A DNA stretch of 64,000 bases from Microvelia longipes (Eukaryota; Arthropoda; Insecta; Hemiptera; Veliidae): the NCBI GenBank assembly GCA_018340805.1, contig JACMZG010001863.1:58338477-58402476 (forward strand), written 5' to 3'. Each line of letters starts with the position of its first letter. Position 1 is the stretch's first letter. Below the pieces are notes generated by a model that was not told the origin of the DNA, ran no database searches, and saw only the letters and a list, made by a program, of their open reading frames with translations. Position numbers and translations under genes: made by a program. Below are positions 48,155 to 61,090 of the stretch, one piece after another.

Positions 48155-48435
48155 TGAGTGGTTTTCGCAAAGATGTCTGTCTTTATGTGTGTGTCTGTTA
48201 TCATTGTAGCGCCCAGTGTATTTATGCTAGAGAGTTAGATTTGTGATTTTCGTTAGATCATAAAAATTAAAGAGCACTGAGTGTGGTCAGTGTTGTTTGG
48301 ATGACTGCTGAGAATGATACGGATACGTTTACTATCTGAAGACGAGCAAAGAGAGTCCGAAGCAGGAAGGATGAGCTTAGCGAATCCGATGTAATGAGAA
48401 AAAGTACAGAGGTACCCCGTACCCGATTTTTTAAC
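48155..48435 (+). repeat. Family C, most complete copy
   Basis: Runs from GAGTGGTTTTCGCAAAG through GTATTTATGCTAGAGAGTTA, ATGACTGCTGAGAATG and AGTCCGAAGCAGGAAGGATG to AGAGGTACCCCGTACCCGAT. Serves as reference for the interrupted copy at 4155-5185. Confidence 0.65.
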
Positions 48436-48699
48436 AATAAATAGTCATGGGAATAGTTTCACCTGACGTCACGTATAGAATTTCCTTTGCATGAATCAGC
48501 GTCGGCTCTCTTTATTGTCTATGGTACTCGGTGTGTGTTTCTTTGTTAGAGAGTGGTCTGAAAGTATACTTGGTTTATCTAAGCATTATTATCTGATATA
48601 ATACCTGTTTATAATTTATTTTTTTGTCATTTTATTATTATTTTATAAAAACTTGTTGCCACTTAATGATAATATATAATATATTAATATTAATGATTA

Positions 48700-48739
<40 letters not shown>

Positions 48740-48749
48740 TATATATTAT
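48700..48749. repeat. (TA)n microsatellite
   Basis: Interrupted TA run. Confidence 0.95.
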
Positions 48750-48899
48750 TTCATAGTGCGTTGTAGTACTAAGCCATACTATAGTTAGATCTTCACATTA
48801 CTGCCACATCACCTGTACTCCATTGTAAACTAAACTAAAATAATCTGAACTCATATTCAAGAATTATATTGATTAAAATCAATAAAATGTTTTAACTTA

Positions 48900-49395
48900 C
48901 ATACATGTATATTAATTCCAATTATAAGCATGTATACTGATTCCATTTGCATACATGAATATTAATTCCATTTGTATACATGCCTATTGGTTTTATTTGT
49001 ATGCATGTATATTGATTCCATTTGTATACGTGTATATTGGTTTCATTTGTATACTTGTATATTGGTTCCATTTGTATACGTGTATATTGGATCCATTTGT
49101 TTACATGTATATTGATTCCATTTGTATACATGTATATTGGTTCCATTTGTATACATGTATATTGGTTCCATTTGTATACGTGTATATTGATTCCATTTGT
49201 ATACATGTATATTGGATCCATTTGTATGCATGCATATTGGTTCCATTTGTATTCATGTATATTGGTTCCATTTGTATACGTGTATATTGGATCCATTTGT
49301 ATACATGTATATTGATTCCATTTATATACATGTTTTATTTGTTCCATTTGTATACATATATGTATATAGATTTCATTCGTATACATGTATATTGA
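48900..49395. repeat. 25 bp minisatellite, about 20 copies
   Basis: The unit is close to TTCCATTTGTATACATGTAT plus ATTGG. GTATACATGTATAC inside the unit is itself palindromic, so each copy can form a small cruciform. Frames stay open in several phases on both strands, giving repeated YTCIQMEPIYM or MYTCILVPFVY peptides that are not proteins. Confidence 0.96.
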
Positions 49396-50725
49396 ATCTT
49401 TCTATTATAACACTGTTGGAGCTATGATGATAACACACACGCATACATATACACATACATACACAAATACTTACGCAAACATACAGACAGTCAACCAGGT
49501 AATAACTTCTCTTTAGGTTATAAAAACACCTGAATATGATACAGAGTGCTCCAGAACTTTGCCTCACAACATAGTCTTGGCAATGTTATGGTTACCCAAA
49601 GCGTAACGTTTATTCCTTGGGTTCGATGCGAATGTACTTAGAATGTAGGGGAAATATATGTTTGAATTTGCTAAGATCGCGATAATTAATATACAGGAAA
49701 AATATTTTTTTCTATGTCTGGTTATAAATTATAATTCACAATATTATAACTTATATTTAAAATTAAAGATAAATAATTTAAAATAAATCAAAGTAAATAA
49801 TTCATAATAAATTAAATGAATTATAAATTATATGCTATCCATAAAAAATTTTATAATAGCAATGGTTTAAAACTATTACATTAAGGAAACTATCAATGAT
49901 TCTTCCTTCAATCTATACACATATAGCAAGAAATTATTTTTTCAAATATGATAAACAAGAATGATAAAACACAAGAAGTAAGTTAAGGGATTGTCTTTTT
50001 CCTTTGGATTGGCTCTCCCTCACGTAGCAATAGAAACCCTTCTCAAGGGCTAAAGAAAAGTAGAGAGGGAAGGGAAATTATGTAAAATTTGTAGGCAACC
50101 CTTTTTTGCAGAGTAAAGTTAAAGTTTATCTTATACTTAGTGTGAGGTTGCAAGTAATAAAAACTTCCAACATTGATTATGAGAATCTTTCTTCTGGTAT
50201 TGTGCAAATAAATCAAAATTGCTTCCCCATATTCTAAAAGGAGGGGTTGTATTGAATTAGCCTGATACCTAACACTCAGTTTTCCATCAAATTCTGAAGA
50301 TTTAGCTGCTGAAAATTTAAAAAATAGCATAAAACTTTAGTGTCTGTGTGTGTGTGTGGATGTGCACATTCTTTGTAAATGCGCCACAGCTCAAATGGCC
50401 GATCCGATTAAAATGTAACTCGCCACAGAAAGCAAGCCTTATGAGAGAAGAACTGACTAGATTTAGCAATCAATCCCACAAAACGTATAAAAATGGCGCC
50501 AAATAAACATTTTGAGGAATCAAAACGTTTAGGACGATAAACATTTGATTGTTGTAATGATGTTTTGAAGATTTCATCCACATCCATAGCTAGCGCTGTT
50601 TTGAGGATTTCATCCACATCCATAGCTAGCGCTGTTTGGAGTATTGTGCTTCATATAAAATTGTTTATAATATATTTAATAAAATTAAAATCCAACTATA
50701 CAATAAAATGTACAATACTATATAT
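49396..50725. other. Intergenic DNA; 37 bp tandem duplication
   Basis: 50569-50637 has two copies of a unit with ATTTCATCCACATCCATAGC and TAGCGCTGTTT. The rest is AT-rich and unrecognised. Confidence 0.5.
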
Positions 50726-50726
50726 C

Positions 50727-50796
<70 letters not shown>
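50726..50796. repeat. (TA)n microsatellite
   Basis: TA run with one AATA break. Confidence 0.97.
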
Positions 50797-50797
<1 letters not shown>

Positions 50798-50850
50798 CAA
50801 CTAAATTAAAGATAAAAACTAAATAGTACGACATTTAAAGTAATAACAAT

Positions 50851-50891
50851 CATTGCAAGCTTTCGAGTGCGTCTACACCCTTCAACAGGCC
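50851..50891 (-). repeat. Degenerate hammerhead-like Penelope terminal motif
   Basis: The minus strand reads CCTGTTGAAGGGTGTAGACG then CACTCGAAAGCTTGC. Stem II pairs (GGGTG with CACTC), and GAAA is present, but core A6 is T, so catalysis is not expected. Adjacent (TA)n and divergent flanks obscure the element. Confidence 0.5.
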
Positions 50892-51377
50892 GAGAGAAAC
50901 TGAAGTAGAAGCACGTGGAAGGAAGGATAAGGTCGTAGAAGGAAGGATAGTCAGGTTATGCGCATGCGCCGACTAAACACTCTAGATACGCGCGGAATGT
51001 ACTCTAAAGACACGTTAAAACTAGAACTTACGCCACAAACATAAACAAACTCTTACTAATAAAAACATAAAAAGGAAAAGGAAGTAAAAGATTAGAAAAA
51101 ATATAAAATAAAAAATAAACAAAATATTTAAAAAAATAAAACATATATTACTAACTACAATCATAGGATTTAAACCAAAAACCAAATTAAAAATCATAAT
51201 GAATAAAAAATAAATAAATATGAGTAAAAATAAGAAATAAAAATAAATAAATAAAAAATATAAATATAAATATTAATCAAAATATAATATACATACATAT
51301 ATAAAAAATATAATATACTATACTATAATACTAAAATAATAAAAAATATATATATAGCTTAATTAGTAAATAAATAA

Positions 51378-51503
<126 letters not shown>

Positions 51504-51673
51504 ATAAATAATAAATAAAAAATATATGTAAAATTTGGGAGCTGCGTATCTAATCGAAATACCTTGGTTGTTTGGCTGTTTTACATAATGGAGTTAGAAC
51601 TTTGTTACTTGTTCTCGACCAAGTGTTGTACCAGTCTTATGTAAATATTTCCATTTTACGGCAATACTTAATA

Positions 51674-52161
51674 AGGCGCGGTCGAATATCCACGGCCTTC
51701 TAGAACATTGGATCACGAACAAACTTTTTTTATAACTTTTTCTTCAAAATTTTCAGTAATTAGCCGGATTTGTAATAAATGAAGCCTATTTACGTAATCT
51801 GCACGCTCTTTTGGTTAATCTCAAAGAGTGTTTACATTCACTCAACAATTTATTTTTAATCTAACTTGGTACATACATAACTACTGTTAGACGTCAATAT
51901 TTTGTGTTATATTTTGACATGTCATATTTGTTAACATTGACGTCTATCAGTAGTTATGTATGTTCCAAGTTAGATTAAAAATAAATCGTTGAGTGAATGT
52001 AAATTCTCTTTGAGATTAACCAAAAGAGCGTGCAGATTACGAAGATAGGCTTCATTTATCACAAATCTGGCTAATTACTGAAAATTTAAAAAAAAAAAGT
52101 TATAAAAAAAGTTTGTTGGTGATCCAATGTTCTTGAAGGCCGTGGATATTCGACCGCGCCT
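51674..52161. mobile_element. Foldback MITE flanked by TA
   Basis: Near-perfect inverted arms (51674-51912 and about 51932-52161) with termini AGGCGCGGTCGAATATCCAC and its complement. TA at 51672-51673 and 52162-52163 suggests TA target duplication. Essentially a 490 bp hairpin with a 20 bp centre. Arms differ at only a few positions. Confidence 0.88.
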
Positions 52162-53261
52162 TATACATTTTTTAAGGAACAATACAACAGTGAGATTTCT
52201 AGTAGTTAGATGGAGCTCTGACATGCTTTATGAAGGCAGATGCTGATTATGTTTTTTCCTGGACCTCAATTAATTATCAGCGCTTGTGTAAAACCTTATT
52301 TTGAATTCACCGAAGCAGCGCCTTTTTACGATCAGTTTATAATTTTAATAGCCTAAACATTAAACATTAAATGCACATCATAACAAAGAAATGTATAAAA
52401 AATAAGTAGTAACAATTTTAACGCGACAATAAAAAACGCAATAAAAGAAAGAATTAAAGATAAATCTAATTTTATAGACATTCAAGCTTTTATAAGTTAA
52501 ATAAATACAGGAGACTTTTATACAACTAAAAGATGTTATTTTTGTATAAAAAAGCTTTCTAGGGTTTTTCTCACCAAAAGTTTTCTTTTAAGAGTAAAAA
52601 TTGTTAGTTATGTTAGGATTTTTGCTTAGGAGTAACGCAAGGAGCTTTACTTGGTCTCGTTTCGTATCTTATTTATATTTAATGAAGTGTATGCTTTTTA
52701 TAGGAACAAGAGTTAGCTTTCAAGTCTGATAAGAGTTTGTTGTTTTGAGATAACATCCGGAATTTTGTCTTTACAAGTTGTCTTCATTAAATTGAAATTG
52801 AAGTTTTGTGAAGATCAATGAAGACTAAAGGGGCCCCAGGTGTTGTCTGCCAACATCACATTCTTATAAATTCTTCTATATATGTTTCTATGAATAAGCA
52901 TGCATTTTCAAAGGTTTTCAATACTTGATTCAGCGTGAAATGAGAATAAATTGTATATTAAAGATTCGTGCTTACGGCTTTAGAAAAACAGAAGGGAAGT
53001 AAGAGAGCATTCAATCCCCATAGACATAAAGGAATTTTTAGCCCCTATTTTAGAATAAATGCTTCCGAAAGAAGCTTTTTATTGTCTGCAATCACAAATG
53101 ACATTATTAAAAATTAATTCTTCAAATTAACTTAAAAATTGCAAACTCCAAACACTACGAGACTTGTGCTATCATAGAGGTACACTACAATAAATTTTGC
53201 TTCCATGTAACTTCATGCGTTGACTGTTATAAAAAATTCCAATATGCTGGTGAAATGTATG
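52162..53261. other. Intergenic AT-rich DNA
   Basis: No recognised gene or element. Confidence 0.4.
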
Positions 53262-53266
53262 TATAT

Positions 53267-53331
<65 letters not shown>
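53262..53331. repeat. (TA)n microsatellite
   Basis: About 70 bp of TA. Confidence 0.97.
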
Positions 53332-53335
<4 letters not shown>

Positions 53336-53573
53336 CTTACGATGTGATCGTGAGCAATTAAATTTGATTTTAGTTGATATTTTTATAAATTTGCTTTTAT
53401 CGTTGCATACATAGTAAGCAATATAATACAAGAAGCTTGAAACGTGATCGTTTCAAGTAAACCAATATATCAACCAATTAATGTGACAGGTCTCACCAAA
53501 TTTTATTTATTAATTTTATTTATTTATTCGTTGCACGGGTTAAAATCAGCTTTAGAATATATTGAAAAACGTA

Positions 53574-53700
53574 AAGTACAGTATGGTATAGTATATAGTA
53601 TAGTTTAGTACAGTATGGTATAGTATAGTTTAGTACAGTTTGGTATATAGTATAGTTTAGTACAGTATAATATAGTATAAGTATAGTTTAGAAAAGTATC
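53574..53700. repeat. Tandem TAGTA-rich array
   Basis: Repeats of ACAGTATGGTATAGTATA / TAGTATAGTTTAGT words. A similar array resumes at 54175-54252 on the far side of the inverted repeat, which suggests the inverted element inserted into one original array. Confidence 0.8.
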
Positions 53701-53747
53701 AACAAAAACTCTTTGGTTTCACTACTTCTCTTATAGAACTTTCACAT

Positions 53748-54171
53748 TTTTAATGACTAGAATAAAATGACTTATAGTTCTATATCATATTAAAAAACAG
53801 CGTATCACTTAATGGTAGCTATATATTTCAGTCAACTCTGTGGCCATCTTTAGGTTTATAAACATAAATCTTAAAAACTTTTCATATCACAATCAACTAA
53901 AATTAGAAAAACAAACACATTATACAAAATTTTAAAAAAGGCTAACAAAGAATAATAATATTAAACATAATATTCAACATTAAATTAACTCGGTCTCTGT
54001 ACTAGTATCATAGAAGAGAAGTTGATTGTGATATGTATAGTTCTTAAGATTTATGTTTTAAAGCCTGAAGATGGCCACAGAGTTGACTGAAATATATAGC
54101 TACCATTAAGTGATACGCTGTTTTTTATTGTGATATAGAACTATAAGTCATTTTATTCTGGTCATTAAAAA
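53748..54171. mobile_element. Inverted repeat with hammerhead-like motifs
   Basis: Arms 53748-53898 and 54021-54171 are reverse complements of about 150 bp with a 122 bp spacer. Each arm contains CTGAAGATGGCCAC ... GACTGAAATATATAGC (right arm + strand; left arm in complement, slightly altered), which has the CTGANGA...GAAA order of hammerheads and a possible AGC/GCT stem I. This layout matches the Penelope terminal inverted repeats at 13182-13400. Confidence 0.65.
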
Positions 54172-54252
54172 TTAGTACAGTATGGTATAGTATATAGCAT
54201 AGTTTAGAACAGTATGGTATAGTATATATAGTATAAGTATAGTTTAGTACAG

Positions 54253-55772
54253 GGTCGTCGATGACTTTTAGTTTCCCATTCCAGCTCCCCCAAGTTACTT
54301 GACTGGAAATTATTGCCACGATTGGAAAAAGTAATAATTGTCTCCATTTTGTAAAAGTCAATTTGATCTTCTAGTAGGTACCATTAGTAAGCGTTTCTGT
54401 CTGATGACAGAAAACTTGTTATGACTGTGCAAATGTTGTTACTCGGGTTGTAATTCGGACGTTAGTCGTATTGTAATGAAAATTTCATTGACTATTAGTG
54501 GTATTTAGGGTGAGGCCCCAGACAATCCTCAACATTATACATTCAACAATCTCGTAAGGAAAGATCAAAATGACGGACACGATAGAGATAATGTTGTGAA
54601 CATATACAAAATATGTGCTTTCATAAAGATCTTGGATATATCCTACAACAGGCATATTTAAAAATGCTTCGTTTTAAGGTGCGCATATCTGGAGAAGACA
54701 CCAAATAAATAATGTTGAAACAGACAAAGGACATTATGATGTCTACGTTAACAAACTTTATTACCAAACGCCAAGAGGTCGATAAAACTTATTAGACATC
54801 TCATGTGTTGCTTGTATTCTTTGTGATAAATAACTATTGTAAAATGCATAATAATTTGTGTCTTACTTCATAAATAAGAAATTATCTCTTGTTATATTTA
54901 TTACAAAATATTTTTACATTTTGAATTATAATTTTCTTGAGACGTATTATGCCTGGCTGAATATTTTTAATACGTACTACATTTTGCATAAATTAATTTA
55001 CGTTTAGGTATTCATAACTAAAACCAGATATTGTCGGAATCACCGGTTTAGTGTCTCTTTATGACTGCCCCTTTTTGCAAAGTGCGGCAGATATAAGGTT
55101 TCTTATTCCTAGGATAAACATCTAACCTGATTAGGAGGCACACTCTCTGCTAACAATTAAATCACCAGGTTCTTTGCGTTAATCAAACTGTATTAAATAT
55201 AAAACCTACAGAACGATTTGGCTTAGTGACCTCAAAATACAAAGTTATAAAACCAGGTCAGCTTTATTTAAGCCAAAGTTAAATTAGCCACATTGAAGTT
55301 TTTAAGAAATCTTCACAAGTCAATAAAACTTTTACTTTTAATTGAAGGAGATAATTCCCTCTTCCATTATGATAGTAAAGAAAAAAAGATAACAGAAGAA
55401 GGAAATAAGATTTTCTGGACAAAGAAGGGATTTGTGAGTATTACGGGTCCAAGTTTCACCACCTCTCTAAGAGGCTTTCTTCTGGAGATGTTGGGAAAAT
55501 TCAACAAGACCCCCAACACAATCACTAACCAGCTTTCCAGCTTCTTAACACTCCTCTCCCAATCACTTCAAACTTTTTTTTACCTCACATTTCTCTCTCC
55601 TTTCCACCTTTCAAGTCTTATCTAAGTTATTATTTAAGCTCTATCCAGTTGTAATTGAAACAGAACGTATTTAATTAAAACAATATTGGGTCTATAAAAT
55701 AATTCACTATTGTGAGAAAACCTTATTTTAAGATAATCGATTGCTCGTTATTATTAAGTGAAAAAATTAAAT
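54253..55772. other. Intergenic DNA; unrecognised frame
   Basis: The frame 55293-55625 (MKFLRNLHKSIKLLLL... to ...SPFHLSSLI) is 110 residues, without a recognised domain. Confidence 0.35.
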
Positions 55773-55777
55773 TATAT

Positions 55778-55841
<64 letters not shown>
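55773..55841. repeat. (TA)n microsatellite
   Basis: About 68 bp of TA with one break. Confidence 0.97.
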
Positions 55842-55846
<5 letters not shown>

Positions 55847-56440
55847 TAAAAACAAGTTATAGGTTTTTTCTAAACTGGACGTCACAGTTAAGCTAAATTA
55901 TTTTGGAGCTGAGGATATATTTATCACAACTTTGAAACATTCAAAAATGCTTATAATTTCATTTTATGTATGCGTCCATACAGTGATATAATATATGCAG
56001 TGTTAAATGTTTATCTTACACACACTGTAGAGTTCATTAAACCTTCCTGGTGGTGACGTCATAATAAATTATTTTGCCAAAGGGCTGCTTTGGATAGTCC
56101 GACTGAACTGAGACCGGTCTCTATCGTTTCTGCCTATACCTTTTAGAAAATACATCGAGGTCTTTACGCATGGAGGGTGTAGCATTATTATGTTAAAGTA
56201 GACTTTGTCTGCCATATTTAATTGTTGCTCTGTAGCTTGATGGTTATAATAAATAAGGTTATGATTCCTGTGTTCATGTAATACATGTGTTATTATTAAT
56301 TTTCCCTGTTAGTATTAAAGAAACAGTACAGAGGGCATGCTTACCTTTACCTCGCCGTTGTTTCGTCCGTGAGAGCCATTTTTATCTTGTCTGTCTGGAA
56401 CAGTTGGCTAACGAGGTAACGTGGGTGTTGTATATATATA

Positions 56441-56487
<47 letters not shown>

Positions 56488-57240
56488 ATTTATTTATTTA
56501 TTTATTTAGTCTGCCATGGTAAATCGTCTAAAAGAAAAATTAAATACGCCACTTAGTCAATAAAGAAGGTAAAAATCCACTAAAGCTGCCAGTTTATATT
56601 ATAATCAAACAAAGTTCATACAAATCGGAAAATTTCATTTTAGACGACTTCTTATTTTGATTTTACTGCAATATTTTTGACGCTCCTGCAGACTAAAGTA
56701 GTGAACTGATACTGATGCATTAAGAATTTTTTGATTTGTCTTGTGTTCGTTTGCATTCGTACGTGATAAAATCTCTAATTCGACATTCCTACCATTAGCT
56801 TAGTTTTTCATACGATGAGGCTTTTGCAATCTTAACTGCTGAACACATTTTAATAGACTCTCTGGATTCGTTGATATTTATGTGTGTGTGTGTGGGGATG
56901 TATGTATGCGTGTGCGCGTGTTTGTGTAGATATGAGGTTTTCCAGTCATACTTTGTAGACATTTTTATACATACATACATTTGATACATTTTTAATAAAA
57001 CGTTCAACCTTATTGAGATGAGGGTCTCTTTTAAACAAATATTAAACTTTTCTTAAAATGCTAACTGGAGCATTTCCTTTGGAAAATCTACAATAAAATT
57101 GAGTTAGAAGTCGTAATGTCGGTTCTCAGTCTATGCACTTTTAACTGACAAAAAGTAAGCAGGCCAAAGGAAATTTGCTCGACATGCGCGGCATTTCAGA
57201 GGTTTTTAAATTTAAACCCTATTTATGAGTTTTCTTTTAG
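55842..57240. other. Intergenic DNA with microsatellites
   Basis: (TA)n at 56429-56488, TTTA repeats after it, and a GT-rich stretch near 56880-56925. No gene recognised. Confidence 0.5.
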
Positions 57241-57662
57241 ACCAAGAGCCCAGGGGTGTTTTGTTAATAAAAAGTTTAATGGCTGGAACCGGTCTAAATT
57301 TTTCGTAAATACCTTCCTGAACAAGGATCTGCAATTCTGCCGACTCGTATCGGATGGGTGCCCCAGGCAGAACGCACTTTACAGGTCAAATTTACCACCG
57401 AAGTTAATAAAAAGTGTAATGGCTGGAAACGGGTTTAATTTTTCGTAAATACCTTCCTGAACAAGGATCTGCAATTCTGCCGACTCGTATCGGATGGGTG
57501 TCCCAGGCAGAACCTTTGACCCCTAAAGTGCGTTCTGCCTGGGACACCCATCCGATACGAGTCGGCAGAATTGCAGATCCTTGTTCAGGAAGGTATTTAA
57601 AAAAAAATGAGACCGGTTCCAGCCATTACACTTTTTATTAACAAAACACCCCTGGGCTCTTC
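57241..57662. mobile_element. Foldback MITE (family E, copy 2), partly duplicated
   Basis: Starts ACCAAGAGCCCAGGGGTG and runs to AACGCACTTTACAGGTC, then restarts with GTTAATAAAAAGTGTAATGG and completes a full palindrome ending GGGCTCTTCGTCT. It is therefore one copy plus an extra partial arm. Arms match 17411-17698 closely. Confidence 0.82.
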
Positions 57663-59095
57663 GTCTATTTTGTTCTAGCACCTATACAGCCGATCAAACT
57701 TTAAAACAATCATCTAGAAATTGATTCAATTACCTATGTAATATCTTGGCCTCTATAAAGCTAACAATGGTAACGCCTTCAGTGGTCTCCGGTCCTCTCG
57801 GAAGGCCCACATAATAAAAATAAATTATTTGCAATATAAACCGATCGGTCCACATAATAAAAAAAATGTCAAAATTAATATGGCAACATTACTCATAATA
57901 AATAATAATGAATCAACAATCAATGCATGAAGAGCTTCTTCTGTGCGGGTGGATGGCCTGCGATGCCCCCCCTCCCGTAACGGCCAGAGGCCTTATATAA
58001 GATAAGGCGTTAACATTTTTAACTGAAAATACTGATAACGAAATAAATGTTAAACCAACTTTTAAGATACCATCTACCTGATATAAGAAAAGTTAAGTAA
58101 AATATAAGAAAATCAAACTACTCAGAGAAAAAGTTTTTCTAACAAATCTCAGGAGACATGAGGTTAAACTAGTTTAAGAAGGTCTAAAACTTCTCCAGAA
58201 CTTGATGGTCTTAAGCGTTAACTCTCTCGACCTTTCTTGACTCGCAACTTGCAACTTCAACCCTCTTTCGAGGTCTAATTAGACCTGCCAAGTTTTTCTG
58301 GATAAAACTTTTCCAAGTTAATCTGTTTAACTATCTCGTTGAGTAGTTTTTATTTCAACTGTTCCGAACTATTTTCTTCAAGTTTATTATTTTATCAGAA
58401 ACATATGTCTGATATAAGGGAAAACTTTTGAAAATAAAATAAAGTGATAATTTAATATATGAAAGAAGATAAAGGTAGAAAATATTGCACAATGTTTTTA
58501 GTATTACTATCAAATTAATAGAATGAAACACAAGTGTGAGAGTAAAATAAATAAAATAGATTTTTCCATTTAAAATTGAAAGCAAATACTGATAACAGAT
58601 AGCCAAGTTGATCAAGCATTCACAGCGTTTTCAGGCCGATAACTGCCTTTCTTATTAAAGTATTAATTTGACATAGGTTGACTAAATGTTAACGGCACAG
58701 ACGTCTACCGACTTTTACAAGCTACTACGTTCACATGTAGACAGGTACTTCGTAACTTAAAACATTTGAAATAATTACTAAACTTATAAAGAAAGACATT
58801 TAAATCCCGAGGGGAGAGGGATATTCTAATTAGGAAAAGATAACTGACTAAGCTTAAAGATAAGTAACTAAGCTTTAAACTAGTGCAAATAATAGTGCGT
58901 ACTTCTTATTTTAGAGGCATAGTTTTGTACAACAACTGGATGATTATGCGCATTTACTTTGGAAAATACAGACAAAATGAGTTACGAGCAGTGCTTGACA
59001 ATTGAGTAACTGCTTAGGTTCTAAAGCATGAACCGGAACCACGCTATGGACATGGTTCTTGCATAAGCAAGAAATGGGTTGTTTAGCACGGAAAC
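57663..59095. other. Intergenic DNA, nothing recognised
   Basis: A GC-richer patch at 57940-58010 (GATGCCCCCCCTCCCG) has no coding signal. The frame at 58355-58615 (minus) is low-complexity hydrophobic and unrecognised. Confidence 0.4.
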
Positions 59096-60058
59096 ACGCA
59101 TTCTAAATTAAATTCGCCCGACAGCGGACCACCGCAACGGAATTATTTATTTAGTAGTTGTAAACTTATATTATGTAAAAGGCACGGAAACACGCATCCA
59201 AAGGAAATTCGCCCGACATGCGGACCACCGCGCCAGAATTATTTTCTAGTTTTAAACTTATATTAGGTAAAAAAAACGATACAAAATTATTGTCCTACTA
59301 GGATTTGAACCCAGGTACTCTGGGTTTGAGTGCTTACATCCAAAGAAAATTCGCCCGACATGCGGACCACCGCGCCAGAATTATTTTCTAGTTGTAAACT
59401 TATATTAAGTAATAAAACGATAAAAAATTATTGTCCCTTCCAGGATTTGAACCCAGGTACCCTGAGTTTGAGTGGTCGTATTGACTCCAGACCACTGGCA
59501 TTCAACTCAGAGGCCCGAAAAACATTAAAAATGACACCCTACTCGAAATTTATTTTTCAACAACCGTAATTTTGGTTTTCTATAATTTTTGTAGTTTTTT
59601 CGACTTTTTGGTCACTTAGAGTGGTCGTATTGACTTCGGACCGGTTTCATGCGATTCAGCGCCCAAAAATACATAGATAACGACACCCTACTCGAAATTT
59701 ATTTTTTATCGACCTAAATTTTGGTTTTTAGGTGATTTACAATGGTTTTTTCGACTTTTTGGTCACTTAAAGTTGTCGTATCGACTTCGGAACGGTTTCA
59801 TTTGATTCAGCGCCTAAAAATTATAAATATTGACCTTTTTTGTGGCAAAATATTAACCCTGAAATTTGCCGATTTTTTGAAAATTTCGCTGACTCAGCAA
59901 ACCGGGTTAATGACGCCACAAAAACCTGGTTTTCAATTTTTCAATAGGGTTCGTGTCCTCACAAAGGTTGATTTTGGTACCAAGATTAGTTAAAAAATAT
60001 TGATTCGTTCGAAAGATAGAGTGTTTACAAGAAAGTGTCTAGAAATACACACACATAT

Positions 60059-60105
<47 letters not shown>
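59096..60105. repeat. SINE cluster with repeated modules and (TA)n end
   Basis: Three tandem copies of AAATTCGCCCGACATGCGGA / CCACCGCGCCAGAATTATT modules. Two tRNA-like segments on the minus strand (B-box GGTTCAAATCCTGG at about 59305 and 59450). Then repeats of ACACCCTACTCGAAATTTAT and TTTTTCGACTTTTTGGTCAC, an RTE-like tail (TTGGTACCAAGATTAG) and a (TA)n run at 60057-60105. The order matches the copy at 35735-36045. Confidence 0.65.
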
Positions 60106-60112
<7 letters not shown>

Positions 60113-60139
60113 GCAAAACGTATTTTTTCATCATTAGGG

Positions 60140-60205
60140 ACCTCTGAAACGGATTTGTGTCGTGGTCCGAGGTTCGAATTCCGCCATGACGCCTATCCCA
60201 TTAAC
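60140..60205 (+). repeat. tRNA-like SINE head
   Basis: GTCGTGGTCCGAGGTTCGAATTCC has a B-box-like GGTTCGAATTCC and a weak A-box upstream. Confidence 0.35.
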
Positions 60206-60670
60206 CGAATTTTCAAAGGGAATTCGCTAAAACAACGCATTTTTAGGTTTTTATTTTTAATAAAAAAAACGATTTTGATAAATTTTTACCAAATTAAAAA
60301 AAATTCTAAAGAAAATGTCATTGTTTATGTTTTGAGGCGCTGAATCAAATAAAACAAAACACTATAAGTGGCCAAAAACTAAATTAGTAAAGGCGACATT
60401 GTTTCTTTTATCTACATACAAAAATCTAGTTAAACCAGTTTATATAAACAAAAAATTACAACTAACCAGAGAACACTTCGAATTTCGAAGAGAATGATTT
60501 ATTTTTATGAGAGACCGATTTAAATTTATTGTCGGTTTAGTAAAATATTTTTACAAGCACGTTTAGTAACGAAATAATTCTGGCGCAAGTGCCTCAAGCC
60601 AGAAGAACTTCCTATAAAAATGCGTGCTTTTTTGCTCTACATATTATATCTTGTATAAATCTTCTGTTTA

Positions 60671-61090
60671 TGATTCATAACCTGGAGCCGTAGTATTACT
60701 ACTTTTTACTCAATTATTTGATTCATAACCTGGAGAAGTAGTATTACTACTTGTTACTCAATTATTTGATTCATAACTTGGAGCGTAGTAACTCTTGGAG
60801 CCGTAGTATTACTACTTGTTACTCTCATAACCTGGAGCCGTAGTAACTACTTGTTATCATTATTTGATTCATAACCTTGAGCGTAGTATTACTACTTGTT
60901 ACTCAATTATTTGATTCATAACCTGGAGCCGTAGTATTACTACTTGTTACTCAAATTATTTGATTCATAACCTGGAGCCGTAGTAATTAATACTTGTTAC
61001 TCAATTATTTGATTCATAAACTGGAGCCGTAGTATTACTACTTGTTACCATTATTTGATCATAACCTGTATTACCTTGTAACTTAATTAT
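60671..61090. repeat. 48 bp minisatellite, about 8-9 copies
   Basis: Unit TGATTCATAACCTGGAGCCG then TAGTATTACTACTTGTTACTC and AATTATT. Several units are shortened. One related unit in inverted orientation lies 200 bp away at 61264-61303 (GTAACAAGTAGTAATG ... AGGTTATGAATCA). Confidence 0.93.

Noticed and set aside
48922..49427. Long frames on both strands
   Set aside because: Products of a stop-free 25 bp tandem repeat.
55293..55625. 110-residue frame as a gene
   Set aside because: No recognisable domain, low-complexity Ser/Leu/Phe C-terminus, and no splice or conservation evidence available.
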